From Nepenthes gracilis (Eukaryota > Streptophyta > Magnoliopsida > Caryophyllales > Nepenthaceae), in NCBI GenBank assembly GCA_033239525.1, contig BSYO01000036.1, forward strand, positions 4,486,126 through 4,550,125: a DNA stretch of 64,000 nt. The letters run 5' to 3'. This document shows positions 10,114 through 20,853 of the stretch, piece after piece; positions within the stretch are counted from its first letter, which is position 1; every line of letters starts with the position of its first letter. Below the pieces are notes generated by a model. The model ran no database searches, had not been told where the DNA came from, and saw nothing but the letters and a program-made list of their open reading frames with translations. Position numbers and translations under genes: made by a program.

Positions 10114-12489
10114 TGTAATATTTTAAATTTTTATCCGAAGTAGTTGGGAATATTTATTATTATTATTGGGTAATATGGGTGTGATGAAAATTGTGATAAA
10201 AATTAATTAAATATTATGAGATTTAAGGAATGATCGGCATTGTATAGTGGCGCTTGGAGTGCACCCTTGACATTATTCGAGGACTGATTTAAATTTTGGA
10301 ATAAAAGAAACGTAAAAATACATACATATATAGAAAACAAAAAAAAAAACCGGAAGAAAGAAGATAAAAAACAGAACGCTAGTTTGGGGAGAGAGAGAGA
10401 GGAGGGTTTCGTGGGGAGAAGGTAGCACGGGTGACCGTCGGCCGTCTTCACCACAGAAAATCGGCGCCGGAATGGAAGCCCGACGAAGTTACACCATGAT
10501 TCAACCCCCTCCCATTTGTGCGATGCTGTGAGATGAAGGAGGAATCACGCCGGCCGAAGCAGGAGCCGCCATTGTCGCCACCATTACCAGAGGAATCAGG
10601 TGAAAGCGAGATAAATAAATCCTTCCATTCTCGTTGTGGATGTTGATTTTAGAGTTAAATATACCGATTTTGGGAGGAATCGGGTGAATCGGGAGAATGG
10701 GGGAAAGTGGCAATGCGCGCGACGTTCGATTGCACGGAGAGAGAAACGACGGTGACGTGCTGTGAGAGCGGCGTTGTGGATGGGTTGTCGACAGCGGCAG
10801 TGCATGGAGGAGGCCATGCGGAGCTGGTCGCCGATAGCATGCAGCGAGAACCGCATAAAGAGAGAGAACCACCGAGGAGAGAGGTCTCCGAGGGAAGGCC
10901 GATGGCATGGCATAAGAGGTGGCGGAGGCGGCATCGAAACCAGTGAGGTAACGCCGAGAGAGGCATCGGTGGCAATGACAGTGCGCGAGTGGTCTACAGT
11001 GACCGAAGGCGGCGTGCGCAAAGCCAAGCAGCATTGGAGGTAGCGCGAAGGAGAGAGAAAGTAATCTGGAAGGGAGAGAAAGGCACAACAGGAGAGAGAA
11101 ACATGATGTTTGGTTATTTCGGATCATCCTTTCTTTCAATCTGTGAGATATAAGGTTAAGACAACTGCACTCTTACTCTCCTTTTTTCGTTTTCATGCAC
11201 ATATATTGTATATGATAATTTTATATATTCCGAAATATAGTCAAACGTGAATAATGATGTTTGACTGTATGTACGTTAAATATGCTAAATTGTATATGTT
11301 CAAAAAATTATGATTGAATTGTTTATGAAGGAATTGTGATCGAAAGCTTTAAAGTTATGTTATGCATGTGATGAAAATTTGCTAAAGGCCTAAGTTTCGA
11401 GAACCTAAAAATATATAATTCATGATTAAAGATAAGAAAATGGGATATTCTGCAATTAAGTTATGGGTTTCGGCTATGAGCTTTGGCCACGGGCTTCGGT
11501 CACGGGTTTCAACTATGGGCTTTGGCCAGGGGCTTCGGCCACGAGCTTCAACTATGGGATTCAGTTATGAGTTTTGGCCATAGGTTTTGGCCACGGGTTT
11601 CAGATATGGGTTTCGAATATTGGCTTTGGCCACAGGCTTCGGCCACAGGCTTCAGCTATGGGTTTTGGCTATAAGCTTCAGTTATGAGCAATTCTCCTGG
11701 AGTGAAAACTATGAACTTTTGGGTTTAAGAACAGAATCTTCCTATGAAAATAAGAAGTTAAGAATTTGGACCTAAGATGTTCATCATATTGTATATTTTG
11801 GCCTGCCTTGGTATAATTTAACCAGATAAGAAATCAGGAATGAAAAAAAGGAATTGAATGGCTTTATAAAAGTTTAACTTTTCATGCATGTTTTAAAAAC
11901 TGGTCATTATTACTTCTTCCTGTGCATATTTATATGTATATATCTCATTATGTTTTGAATATAAATTACATGTTCTTAGATATTTATTTTTATGTCTTAC
12001 TAAGCTTTAGCTCACTCTTGAAATTTTTCCTCCCTCTAATTGAGTATGAGTTGCATTCGCTGAGGTAGGGTAGAAGATTTAAATCAGCTAGGCATTGAAG
12101 ACAATGACAAATGATTTTTTGGACTTAATTTTGTAGCCTTAAGCTTTCTGACAGATTATATTGTATTTCTAATGGATTTTGTTTGTAGATGTGTGCATAT
12201 GATCAAGATGATATAACTGTAGTATAGTTTTTGCTGTATCGATAAATGTTTATACTTCTGTAAATTTTGTTATGGATAGTTGGGTACCTAGTGGCATCTG
12301 TTATAAACCAATGTCATACCGAAGTTATGACTTGGCTCCACGTGTAGTTTTATGGCTTTTGGATCCTATGATATGCTTTTGGATTTGTATGTTATATTAT
12401 ACAAGATATTTACAGGTTTTTATGTTTGGCCGACATCCATATTACAGTCGGACCCTTGCTAGTTTTCGATTTAGATACGAGACCTCACA
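10114..12489 (+). repeat. 3' LTR of element D (2376 bp)
   Basis: It runs from TGTAATATTTT to CTCACA and is uninterrupted, so it serves as the reference for the split 5' copy. It contains a GC-rich, GA-rich leader-like segment (10380-11110), the 17-unit minisatellite and an AT-rich end. By eye it differs from the 5' copy at roughly one position in ten, so D is not recent. The long minus-strand frame 10501-11139 inside it is low-complexity Leu/Pro/Ser/Arg-rich and is not called as a gene. Confidence 0.87.
11465..11685 (+). repeat. 13-bp minisatellite, 17 copies, in the 3' LTR of D
   Basis: The stretch is 221 bp, exactly 17 units of the same GGGCTTCGGCCAC/TAT type as at 7557-7842. It is bounded on both sides by LTR sequence shared with the 5' copy. 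Confidence 0.92.
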
Positions 12490-12870
12490 CCTTTCAAGTT
12501 CCCGATCATCCCTTAGGAGTAACCCAATAATATCCAGAACGGCTGTACAAATTACCGCCTTCTAAGACGCCCCTCAAGAGGAGCATCTCTAAGCCACCCA
12601 TCAACTGGACGCAAGCTCAATCCACTGCTACATACATTCACGTATTTTCTTTACATCTTTCTATTCTCTTGAAAAGTTATCTGACTTAAGTGTTAGATGA
12701 TTCACGGTCGGAGCAATTCCTACAGTCCTTTGACCTCTCATTTTAAGTTGTGTTGCGCAGAATTCAGGTTTGAGTCTATGGAGACCGAATCTGCATCAGA
12801 TTGACCCAATTTGAAGATCCGATTCATGACTCCCAATCCATAGGACAACCCGAATTTGTGGAACGCAATA
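12490..12870 (+). repeat. 5' LTR of element C, second part
   Basis: It resumes C's LTR after D, starting with the CCTTT duplication, and matches 15891-16262: GATCATCCCTTAGGAGT, TCTATTCTCTTGAAAAG, TTGTGTTGCGCAGAATTC. It ends GAACGCAATA (CA mutated to TA) immediately before the primer site. Confidence 0.87.
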
Positions 12871-12890
12871 TCGGTGCCGTCTGTGAAAAA
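12871..12890 (+). other. Primer binding site of element C
   Basis: TCGGTGCCGTCTGTGAAAAA follows the LTR directly. It is a near match to the TGGCGCCGTCTGTGGGAA-type site of this lineage and parallels the sites in A, F and G. Confidence 0.65.
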
Positions 12891-15148
12891 TGATTAAAAA
12901 GTTAACCACCGAAAAATAGCAAAATAGACACATTCTTCAGCCAGTGTCTCGGCCAAAGAAATTGCTTTCCATGGTGACAACCCTCTGGGTAGCCGTACCG
13001 ACGCTTAGCCTGCCCTTGGCATATTAATGGCCAGGGGCTGAGGACTTTCCCTATTACTTCCAAACTCCAGTGGCCAAGAGAAAGGAAATAGGACAAAATG
13101 TCTCACAGTTATTTGTATTAATAATAATTGTTATTAAAAGAAAGAACAAAAAATGGGCAAATATATATATATATAAGCATGGCTGCCAGTAGCCTAAAAA
13201 AAAGGGATGAAAACGATGTCGGGCAAAATAGCAAAGAAGAAAAGAGGAAGAAAAGAAAAAAGAGAGAGACGAGAAGGAAGAAGGGCAACGCACAGAATAA
13301 TGGTGCCCACCGTCGCCAGAGAAGACACTGCTCAAATCGGAGGCCGGTAAAGCCCTCTCCTTGTTTCCTCATCGGTTTTGTGCCGCGACGTGAATAGAAG
13401 GAGTGAAATCATGAAGTCATTAGGCGCGAGACCACCACCATTGTCACCGCCATCACTAGAGCAAAATTAACAAGTCAAGGTAAGTAAATCCTCCCATCCT
13501 CTTTGAGGATGCCAGTATTATGCTTGCATGGGGCGATTTTGAGGTGAACTGGCAAAATTTTGAAAGATTGTATAACGAGGCGCGATGGAGAGAGAAGGGC
13601 TACCGACGGTGCTTACTTGGGTTGCCGTAGTTGCTGCTGCCGTTGCAAGATGGTTATCGCCATTGCCAGCGGCATCATCCACACTAGGGTCATCCTCCAC
13701 TAGCACCCGTCATCAACGTCTTAATCAGCCACAGTGACATCCCACGCTTGTTAACTCCGCATTTGAGGTCAAGGACGCAACCTCACCTCTGGATTCAGCA
13801 TTTGAGACCGCAGACGTAGCTACAATTTAAAACCCCGAACGTAGCTACAGTTGAAACCACGGATGCAGCTACAGTTTAAGATCGTGGACGCAACGCACAC
13901 CTCTGAGTCCGACGACCATCATTTGAGGCCACGGACGTTACAATCACCTGTAAGTCCGATGACCCTTATTTGAGGCTGCAAACAAAGATATCTGAGGCCG
14001 CAACCACAACTTCATCACCGACTTCCACATCTGAGACCGCAAGCATCAAATCCGCCAAGCCCAACTCCCATCTCAAGTTGCGTGCAAAACCAATGCCTCT
14101 AAACTTTACATTGGCAACTGTAGGTGTTGCATTGTGCCGACAGCCCTAGTTGACCTCGCAGTGAGGTAGTAGGACAAAACACCTGTGGAATTCAAGGGAG
14201 CTGAAGAAGCCAAGATGCCAGATGTGAAGCTTAGCCCACAATGTCCGAAGACATGGGAAAAGATTCTATCTAAAATCTACTCGAGAACAGAAATGAAAAT
14301 TTTGTTCCAAATTTGATGAAGGACAAATTGGATGAAAATGAAAATTCCGTCACTAATTTGGCCGAGGACAAATTGGAAAGAAATGAACACTCCGTCTCTA
14401 ATTTGGCCGAGGACAAAAATGAAGATTTCGTCCCGAATATGTCCAACGATATGGAACAATCTTTGATTTAAAATTTGTCTGAGGACAATAACAAGATTCA
14501 GTCCAAAATTTGTCCAGAATCTATCCCAGGACCCTTGCTGTGCTATCATTCCTTCGCTAGAGCAAGCATTTGCCTCGGGGGCTTTCAAAGTGTTGACCCC
14601 ACTGCTCCCAAGGTGCTGTGATGGAACGAGAGACTACACCTGGGAGTTAAACAAGCCCACTCCAGCAGCAACTTCCCACATCGACCCGATAATGAAAACT
14701 TTACAAAAGCTACCACGATTTTCGCGATGGGGGGCTAGCCATGAGCAGCCCATTACCTATCCACCACAATCAGCATTGCCCATCTAAGTTCCATGTTGGA
14801 ATAGATTTTTACAAACAAATGACATAGCCTGAGTCATAAAGGCAGACTGCTTGACACCAAAAAGATCAAGTCCCAGAGTACAGAGACAACAGGTTAGAGA
14901 GTTAGCGAAAACTACTTTAACAACCCATCGGAGAGATGCACACAAGCCGTGCGCCCAAAACGGCCAACTAATCCCAATGGCACAATACGCCATCCACCCC
15001 GAGCATCGCGAGCGCCAACGATGGATCCATGATGAATCCAAGGTAAATCTTGCATGCATCATACTAGTACGATCATATAAGTGGCATACTTTAATAGTTT
15101 AATTATTAGTATAGTCATTTTGCATGCTCATGTGAGTGCCTGCATATC
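12891..15148 (+). other. Interior of element C, no gag-pol, coding-like repeats
   Basis: No gag, protease, RT, RNase H or integrase motif is visible in any frame. At 13100-13560 the sequence resembles the GA-rich and GCCGCCATTGTCGCC leader of D's LTR, so a chromovirus LTR fragment may be embedded here. At 13740-14050 an imperfect series of TTTGAGGCCGCGGACG-like units occurs. At 14283-14510 a series of units repeats in a fixed reading frame. 14590-15060 shows nothing recognised. What this interior did is unknown. Confidence 0.5.
14283..14510 (+). repeat. In-frame 36/45-bp repeats encoding NL-x-x-DK-type units (element C)
   Basis: In one plus-strand frame successive units read NLMKDKLDENENSVT, NLAEDKLERNEHSVS, NLAEDKNEDFVP, NMSNDMEQSLI, then a stop, then NLSEDNNKIQSK. 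Each starts with Asn-Leu or Asn-Met, and unit lengths are 45, 45, 36 and 36 bp, all multiples of three. Length changes by whole codons suggest the region was once translated. It has no match that I recognise among gag or pol domains. The frame is closed upstream by a stop at 14271. Confidence 0.55.
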
Positions 15149-15458
15149 AAAACTTGGTTACATCACCGATCGGTCCAGAAGAGGTGAAATTTTAAAACTA
15201 GGTTATATCACTGAGTGGCCCAAAAGAAATCAAATTTTGAAACTCAGTTACATTACCGAGTGGCCAGAAGAGATCCGATTTTAAAACTCGGTTACATCAC
15301 CAAGCAGCTCAAAAGAGGCCGAATTGAAACACGGTTATATCACTGAACAGCCTAAAGATGTCAAAATTTAAAACTCAGTTACAACACTGAGGGGCCCAAG
15401 AGAGGTCAGATTTTAAAACTCGATTACATCACCGAGCGGTCCAGAAAAAGTCAGATTT
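15149..15458 (+). repeat. Tandem repeat, about 7 units of 43-46 bp (element C)
   Basis: Units follow the pattern AAACTCGGTTACATCACCG then AGTGGCCCAGAAGAGGTCAG and ATTTT, with substitutions and small length changes. An eighth unit breaks off at about 15469. It lies between a former pol 3' end context (ATTTTGCATGCTCATGTGAGTGCCTGCAT, compare 40770-40790 in G) and the 3' LTR. The core GGCCC-AAGAGGTCA recurs in F. Confidence 0.88.
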
Positions 15459-15571
15459 TAAAACTCGAATTCTCTAATGATAACAAGCCGACAAATCCAG
15501 ACCTACAGACAGGATCCCATTAGAAGCTTGCCAAGGGTTGAAAATTTCGAACCACCCGACGTGGATGTTAG

Positions 15572-16262
15572 TGATGGGTTTAGTATACCCGGCCCAAGAA
15601 AATAAAATCGCTCAACTGTTTCGTCTTATCTACAGACAGTTGTCACGGGTGGTTATGATCGACGGTTATAAGGGAGAAAGAATGACCACCTCCAACTGGA
15701 TAAATATCCTCTTCCCAGCGGAGGGGAGAGAGAGAGAGCCACGGGAGGAAAAAAGAAGAGAGAGGCCCCAAAGAAAAAAAGGATAAGGTTCTAGAGGGAT
15801 GAGGCAAAAGAAGGAAGAAAGAAAAAGAGAAAAGAGACTTAGAGGGTATTGTCCCTTAAATTCTCCCATAATCTATCTCTCCTTCGAAGTGCCCAATCAT
15901 CCCTCAGGAGTGATTCGATAATATCCAGAATGGCAGTATAAATTGCTGCCTTCTAAGATGCCCCTTAAGAGGGTGCATCTTTAAGCTGCCCATCAATTGA
16001 ACGCACGCTCAATTCACCGCTACATATATCCGTGTATCCTCTTTATATCTTTCTATTCTCTTGAAAAGATATCTAACTTAAACGTCAGAAAATTTTTAAT
16101 TGAAGTAATTCCTACCATCCTCTGACCTCTCATTTTCAGTTGTGTTGTGCAGAATTCATATTCGAGGCTATGGAGACCGGATCTATATCAAATTGACCCA
16201 ATGATAAGATTCGATTATCCGCCCCCAATCCGTAAGACAACTCAAATTCGTAGAACGTAACA
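15572..16262 (+). repeat. 3' LTR of element C (691 bp)
   Basis: TGATGGGTTTAGTATACCC to GAACGTAACA, followed by the AATTT duplication. It is intact and serves as the template for recognising the split 5' LTR. It carries a purine-rich stretch at 15720-15850 and the TTGTGTTGTGCAGAATTC block near its end. Confidence 0.9.
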
Positions 16263-16267
16263 AATTT

Positions 16268-18059
16268 AGATTATGTATGATAAGTATATAAATTAAAATT
16301 ATCATTTTCAGATTATTTGGTCATATTATATTCTAACATGTTTTGGGTGTATATCTATACGTATACTTACAAATATTATATGTTTTATTTAGTAATTTAT
16401 TCACTCTTACTTTTATTTTCCTTAACCTTTTAGATAAGAGGGTTCGATGTTCATTTGTAGGAGATTTTGATTTAAGAAAAACTGTTTAGGATTAGTTTTA
16501 GGATTTTAGAATCAATTTACATATTATATTAGATCAAAATTATAATTATGATAGTAATTCTAGTTTATTTGGATTTTGTTATGTTTAGTTTATAGTGCAG
16601 TATACTATAGACAATTGTATTTGACTTTGTTTTGTTCAAAGTACAATAGAGTCATGATTTTAATTATTCTAATTTAATATAGATATTTTTCTTTACATAT
16701 AATTGAGATCCTATTTGTTAGTGCTCTTGAGTCACTTTCGGGGGTAATATTATCGAATCCTGTGATTTAATTTATTATCTTATTTCGAATAGCTTGTAGA
16801 TATTTGATTTTTTATGTTCACATCCCAATAACTGTTTTTTGTTTTGTTAGTAGAATAGATAAATGAATTCAGAATGACAAAGGACAAATCAGATTTTGAT
16901 AAGTACAGATTAAGAAATTCAATAATAAGACCGCAAGATTGGGGGCATGACAATTTTATTATTTCAGATTGTTTAACGGTAGTTGAATTAGTAGGTTCAC
17001 ATCCTAACTTTTAATTTTGAGTTTTAAACTATCGGTGGAATAAATATGATTTTAAATTAATTATGAATTAAGAAAATAATAAATTTGGTTTCGGAATCAA
17101 AGATATGGCAAAAAAGATATAATTGGTTATTATTCATGATTATTACTCTTAAACTATATATTGCATAATTTGATAGTATATGGTCTTGGTTTTTACTTCT
17201 CAAAGTAATAAAAATCAAATAGCACAGTGGCTTACCAATCATATAATCTGATTTCTAATAAACATGTTCTTACAATGATTTTGTACAAAATACCACATAT
17301 ATACACTCACACACGAATATTCAAAGCATGTGAATTGTATAAAAATAGAAGAAAACCAAAGCATATAATGCATCTCTCAATATATGAAAACTGAAATGTC
17401 GTATCAAAAACATATAAAAATTTAAGAACCAAGAACCGGTACTGACTATCCTACGGCAATTTTAAAGAATCCGTTACACATATTTTTGATAGTTTGGATT
17501 AATACAATGGTATTCAATGCTCGTAAATAGTCATCTGCATGCTTAAATATACTTAAATTAAAAAATTTATCAAATTTGACTTGAAATAGTCTCGACAGCA
17601 CATTTCTTCACCTTCTCTCTCTTTTTTCTTCTCTTCTTTCCCATTATTTCTCTCTCTTCTCTGCCTTTGTTCTACAGAAATGACCAAATCAAGCAAAGGA
17701 GGGACTTAAATACTCAAATCGACGTACAAGTACGTCCAAAAATTCATATGGCACCATGTCAAGCCACATGCATGCACGAGCACTATAGTAGGCTCACGTT
17801 AGACACAACTTATTCTACTGAAATCACGCATAAGCATTATTCTCACTGCCAAATCCATGCACCAACGCCCCACAGGTGTGATCATTTTGCCAAAAACACG
17901 CATAACATGCCACAGGCACCTATCAAGCAATAAACCTATATCCCTAAATTTATTTTTTTTATCAAAAGTTTTATTATATAGTTATTTTTCTCATTAACTC
18001 AATGTATAAGAATTGTAACATTATAAATATAAAATTAAAAAAATCTAGTTTTACACTCT
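16268..18059. other. AT-rich spacer with a possible reverse LTR remnant
   Basis: No gene is visible. At 17590-17935 a CT-rich tract is followed by TTAAATAC-type and ATGCATGCACGAGC sequence. This is the same order as the reverse-oriented chromovirus LTRs at 56735-57080 and 57740-57930, so it may be the core of a worn minus-oriented LTR. The 88-codon frame at 17667-17933 inside it has no protein character. Elsewhere only AT-rich sequence is seen. Confidence 0.35.
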
Positions 18060-19102
18060 TCATACTTGGTTTGTTAAGTTCAATTCTATGATTTCACAAT
18101 TTAAGGTTGCTCATAATCCTTATGATTCTACATTTTTTTTACTCGATATACTAATCTTGCTATTCAATTGCATTATTTTGATCACATAATCATTATTAAT
18201 GATGATAATTATGTCTTTCTTGAATTTAAATATTTTTTGAGCCAATAATTTAAAATGGAAAAACTCAATTTATTTCCATAATTTTTCAAACTTAAGATAT
18301 CTTCTACTTTTGATAACTACCATTTATACAGGCCAAATATGCTTTCGATTTTCCTTTTGTGCTAGGTTTACTAATTATAAGATAATCGATAGCCCTTTTG
18401 AATATAATGAAAAATTTTGTATTATTGATGACGAGCATTTTTTGATACTATCCTTTATCATTAGTTAGCCAAAAGCCTCACATTCATCATTGTTAGTAGT
18501 CCTAAGATTGCTTATGTTATACACCTTATTAGTCAATTTATATCAGTTTCATATTTTATTCACTATATAACTATTCTTTATATTTTTCATTATGTGAAAT
18601 AGGCTTTGTTTCATACACTACATGTACTTTTACTCCCACCATCTATTAAAGTTCTAAGTTTACCCTGATGTAGATTAGGCAAATACTTTATTAATTGATG
18701 GTCAGCTGCTGGTTCTTATTACTTATTAGAAAATTTTCTTATTTCTTGGGACAACAAAAAGTATACTGATGTTGCCTACTCTAACAATAAGGCTGAATAT
18801 CATTTGAACTTCTTTGACTTTATTGAATTTTACAGGATATCTGTATTATTTAACCCAACAGTTTTTCTCCTTATTATAATAATCACAGTGCTATCAAAAT
18901 TATTCATAATTATGTATTTGATGAATATACAAAACACATCAAGATTGATTATAATTATGTGTGTCATCATATCAATGAGGGTTTATTTCATACTGATTTC
19001 TTCGGTTGATCAATTAACTGACATTTGCACTAAAGTTCATTTGCTTGGTTGCTCTCTAGATTTGATTTTTAAACTCAAGTTAGTATCTTCAACTCCATCC
19101 TA
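18060..19102 (+). pseudogene. Ty1/copia pol remnant (RT to RNase H end)
   Basis: Broken plus-strand frames follow the order of copia RT and RNase H. A HNPYDSTFF-like piece and a degenerate IIIINDD catalytic-site region lie near 18110-18210. KIAYVIHLISQF lies near 18505-18545. SAAGSYYLLENFLISW and NNKAEYH, the RNase H region, lie near 18705-18805. DEYTKHIKIDYNYVCHHINEGLFHT and SVDQLTDICTKVHLLG lie near 18918-19060. The last part matches the well-conserved copia C-terminus (TKHIEID, DQLADIFTK). Many stops and frameshifts show a dead copy. Gag, integrase and the 5' LTR are not seen. Confidence 0.72.
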
Positions 19103-19115
19103 GCAATATTTTTTT

Positions 19116-19403
19116 TATTAGAATATTGAGTTTTAAATTTTTAAAGAATACTTTTATATATTTTTAAAACTATATATATTAAAAAATAAAATCATTATTG
19201 GCTCATCTCTACCTAACCCGATATCCAGTAAGTCTTATTTTGTTTAATTTTATCATATCTAATTAATAGATAATTCTCAACCTCATAATTTTAATTATTT
19301 ACTCTACTCTTAAAAATTATATATAATCATTTTATAACATTTTTAATTCAAATTAATTGAAATATGAAATTAAAATTTTGATTCCATCTCACTCTAAATA
19401 ACA
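19116..19403 (+). repeat. AT-rich repeat, possibly the copia 3' LTR (copy 1)
   Basis: It begins TATTAGAATATTGAG right after the copia remnant and ends near AAATAACA. It aligns with 32472-32772, which begins TGTTAGAATATTAAATTTT: both share CATCTACCTAACCC, TTTAATTTTATCATAT and GATAA(T/C)TCTCAACCTCA. The TGTTAGAATATT start and the position after pol suit a copia LTR. I saw no clear target duplication. Confidence 0.45.
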
Positions 19404-20848
19404 AAATTAAAATTAGACTGAAATTTAAATTCTAATCATGAATTTTAAGTGCAACCGGACAAGACCTAATACAAATCGTGATCCTCTTTTAGAAATTATT
19501 ACTAAAACAAATCTAGTTATTTAGTTTGTTTATATTTTTTTTTAATAGTACTGACAAATAGGGTCTAAGGCATGAATAATCACATTCACTCATGAGAATC
19601 CAAAAGTGAATTTGAGCCAAAAACCAAATGTGAATCCAACCTTAAAGAGTGTGTATAAGCTTATCCTCAAAGAGGATAAATTATGTTAATAATGATGCAT
19701 AATAGTAGAAATTAAATTTTTGACTATAAATTCAATTATAGTGTTTGAAGGTGATATAGCTCATTATATATACAAATTTGTCAAAAATACAAAATATATA
19801 TATATTTTTTGGTTTGGACTAGTTTTATAGATAATTAATTTAGCATGGCCCAACTACATATTTTTATACTGCATTTAATAAAATAATATAAAAATTTTAT
19901 TACTGCCTTATTTTTTATAAAACTACTATTCTAGAATTTTGTTTTCCAATGATAGAAATTGTAATTTTAAAGGAAATTGTTATTACTTTAAAACAATGAA
20001 TTAAAAAAATCACTACCTTCTTCATTTTTTATTCTTAATTATCAATAAATAACTAGTTCAAGATATTTTTTTTCTATTTACCATTATTTTGAAATAGGGC
20101 TTATTAAAATAGGATTCAATTGGAATATGAGTTGAGATTAGATAAAAATTTATAATCGCTAAATTAAATTGGATGTAACACAGGGTCAAACCACTGCTAT
20201 ACTCATTCATAAACTAAATTGGATTGATTTTAGCCAAAAAAATAGACATTTTTTTATTTATATGTATTTTTCAAAAACAAATCATAGCTACAAAAAATAT
20301 CTAAAAATATAAAATATTTTAAAAATTATAGTATGTAAATTAAAATAGTAACTAACTATATATTTAAATAAAACTTTTTATATAAAATTATTGATTATAT
20401 AAAAATATAACCTATTGAAATAATTTTTTCATTACAAAAAAAAAAAAAAACCGAAATATGAATTGGGTTATGTGAGCCTTCTCTTTCACTGCCAATCGTA
20501 CTCAATATAAGAAATCCATTGGGCCTAATTTTTATCTATATCCGCCAATAATACTAATATACTTTAACCAAATTTATAAAATTTTAGATCAAACCAATCA
20601 AATGATATGATTTTGATCAGATGTATCAAAAACTTTCTAGTACAAGGTAGAATATTGGATTTTAAGTAAGATAAAAAGTCATTTTATACAATTTTTTTAA
20701 GTATTTGTCTTGCTATTACTATATGCCAAACAGTAGCTAATTAATTTATAATTCAATTTTACATATTTTAAATGTTCAATCAAATAAGAAAATATTGATT
20801 CTCAATTATTTTTTTCTACTTCATCAAATTCTAGAAAAATAGTTATTT
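19404..20848. other. AT-rich spacer, nothing recognised
   Basis: Long A/T runs and short homopolymers, no frame of substance, no repeat borders found by eye. The only GC-richer strings are a few short ones around 19560-19660. Confidence 0.5.
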
Positions 20849-20853
20849 TATTC
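20849..20853. repeat. Left target-site duplication of element F (TATTC)
   Basis: TATTC precedes the TGATGGGG start of the 5' LTR and is repeated at 31661-31665 directly after the CA end of the 3' LTR, a perfect 5-bp match. Confidence 0.92.

Larger units (their letters stand above)
3824..12489 (+). mobile_element. Element D: deleted chromovirus-like LTR element nested in C
   Basis: D has 2.4-kb LTRs (3824-4687 plus 7062-8646, and 10114-12489) around an interior of only 1.47 kb. The primer site TGGTATTAGAG fits the initiator-methionine-tRNA type TGGTATCAGAG. The sequence before the 3' LTR (GGACGAAATTTTTGTAAG then GGGGGGAA, then TGTAATA) is typical of Tekay/Del-like chromoviruses. The interior retains scraps of a gag zinc knuckle and a protease, but RT and integrase are gone. 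D is thus a non-autonomous deletion derivative, and its insertion into C postdates C. Confidence 0.82.
3510..16262 (+). mobile_element. Element C: non-autonomous Tat-like LTR element, split by nested insertions
   Basis: With the inserted D removed, C has two LTRs of about 690-695 bp (3510-3823 joined to 12490-12870, and 15572-16262) around a 2.7-kb interior. It has the AATTT duplication, a worn primer binding site (TCGGTGCCGTCTGTG) and, before the 3' LTR, a tandem-repeat array whose core matches the one in F. No gag, RT or integrase remains. C therefore looks like a large retrotransposon derivative that depended on a full-length Tat relative. Its interior instead holds repetitive, partly coding-like sequence (13740-14510). 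Confidence 0.82.

Noticed and set aside
10501..11139. 212-codon minus-strand frame in the 3' LTR of D, with a related frame at 4174-4695 in the 5' LTR
   Set aside because: GC-rich, low-complexity Leu/Ser/Pro/Arg/His-rich sequence over the LTR leader. The two copies agree only because the LTRs are copies of each other. No domain, no promoter logic.
17667..17933. 88-codon plus frame
   Set aside because: His/Thr-rich without a recognisable domain, inside a likely LTR remnant; no TATA or leader of its own.
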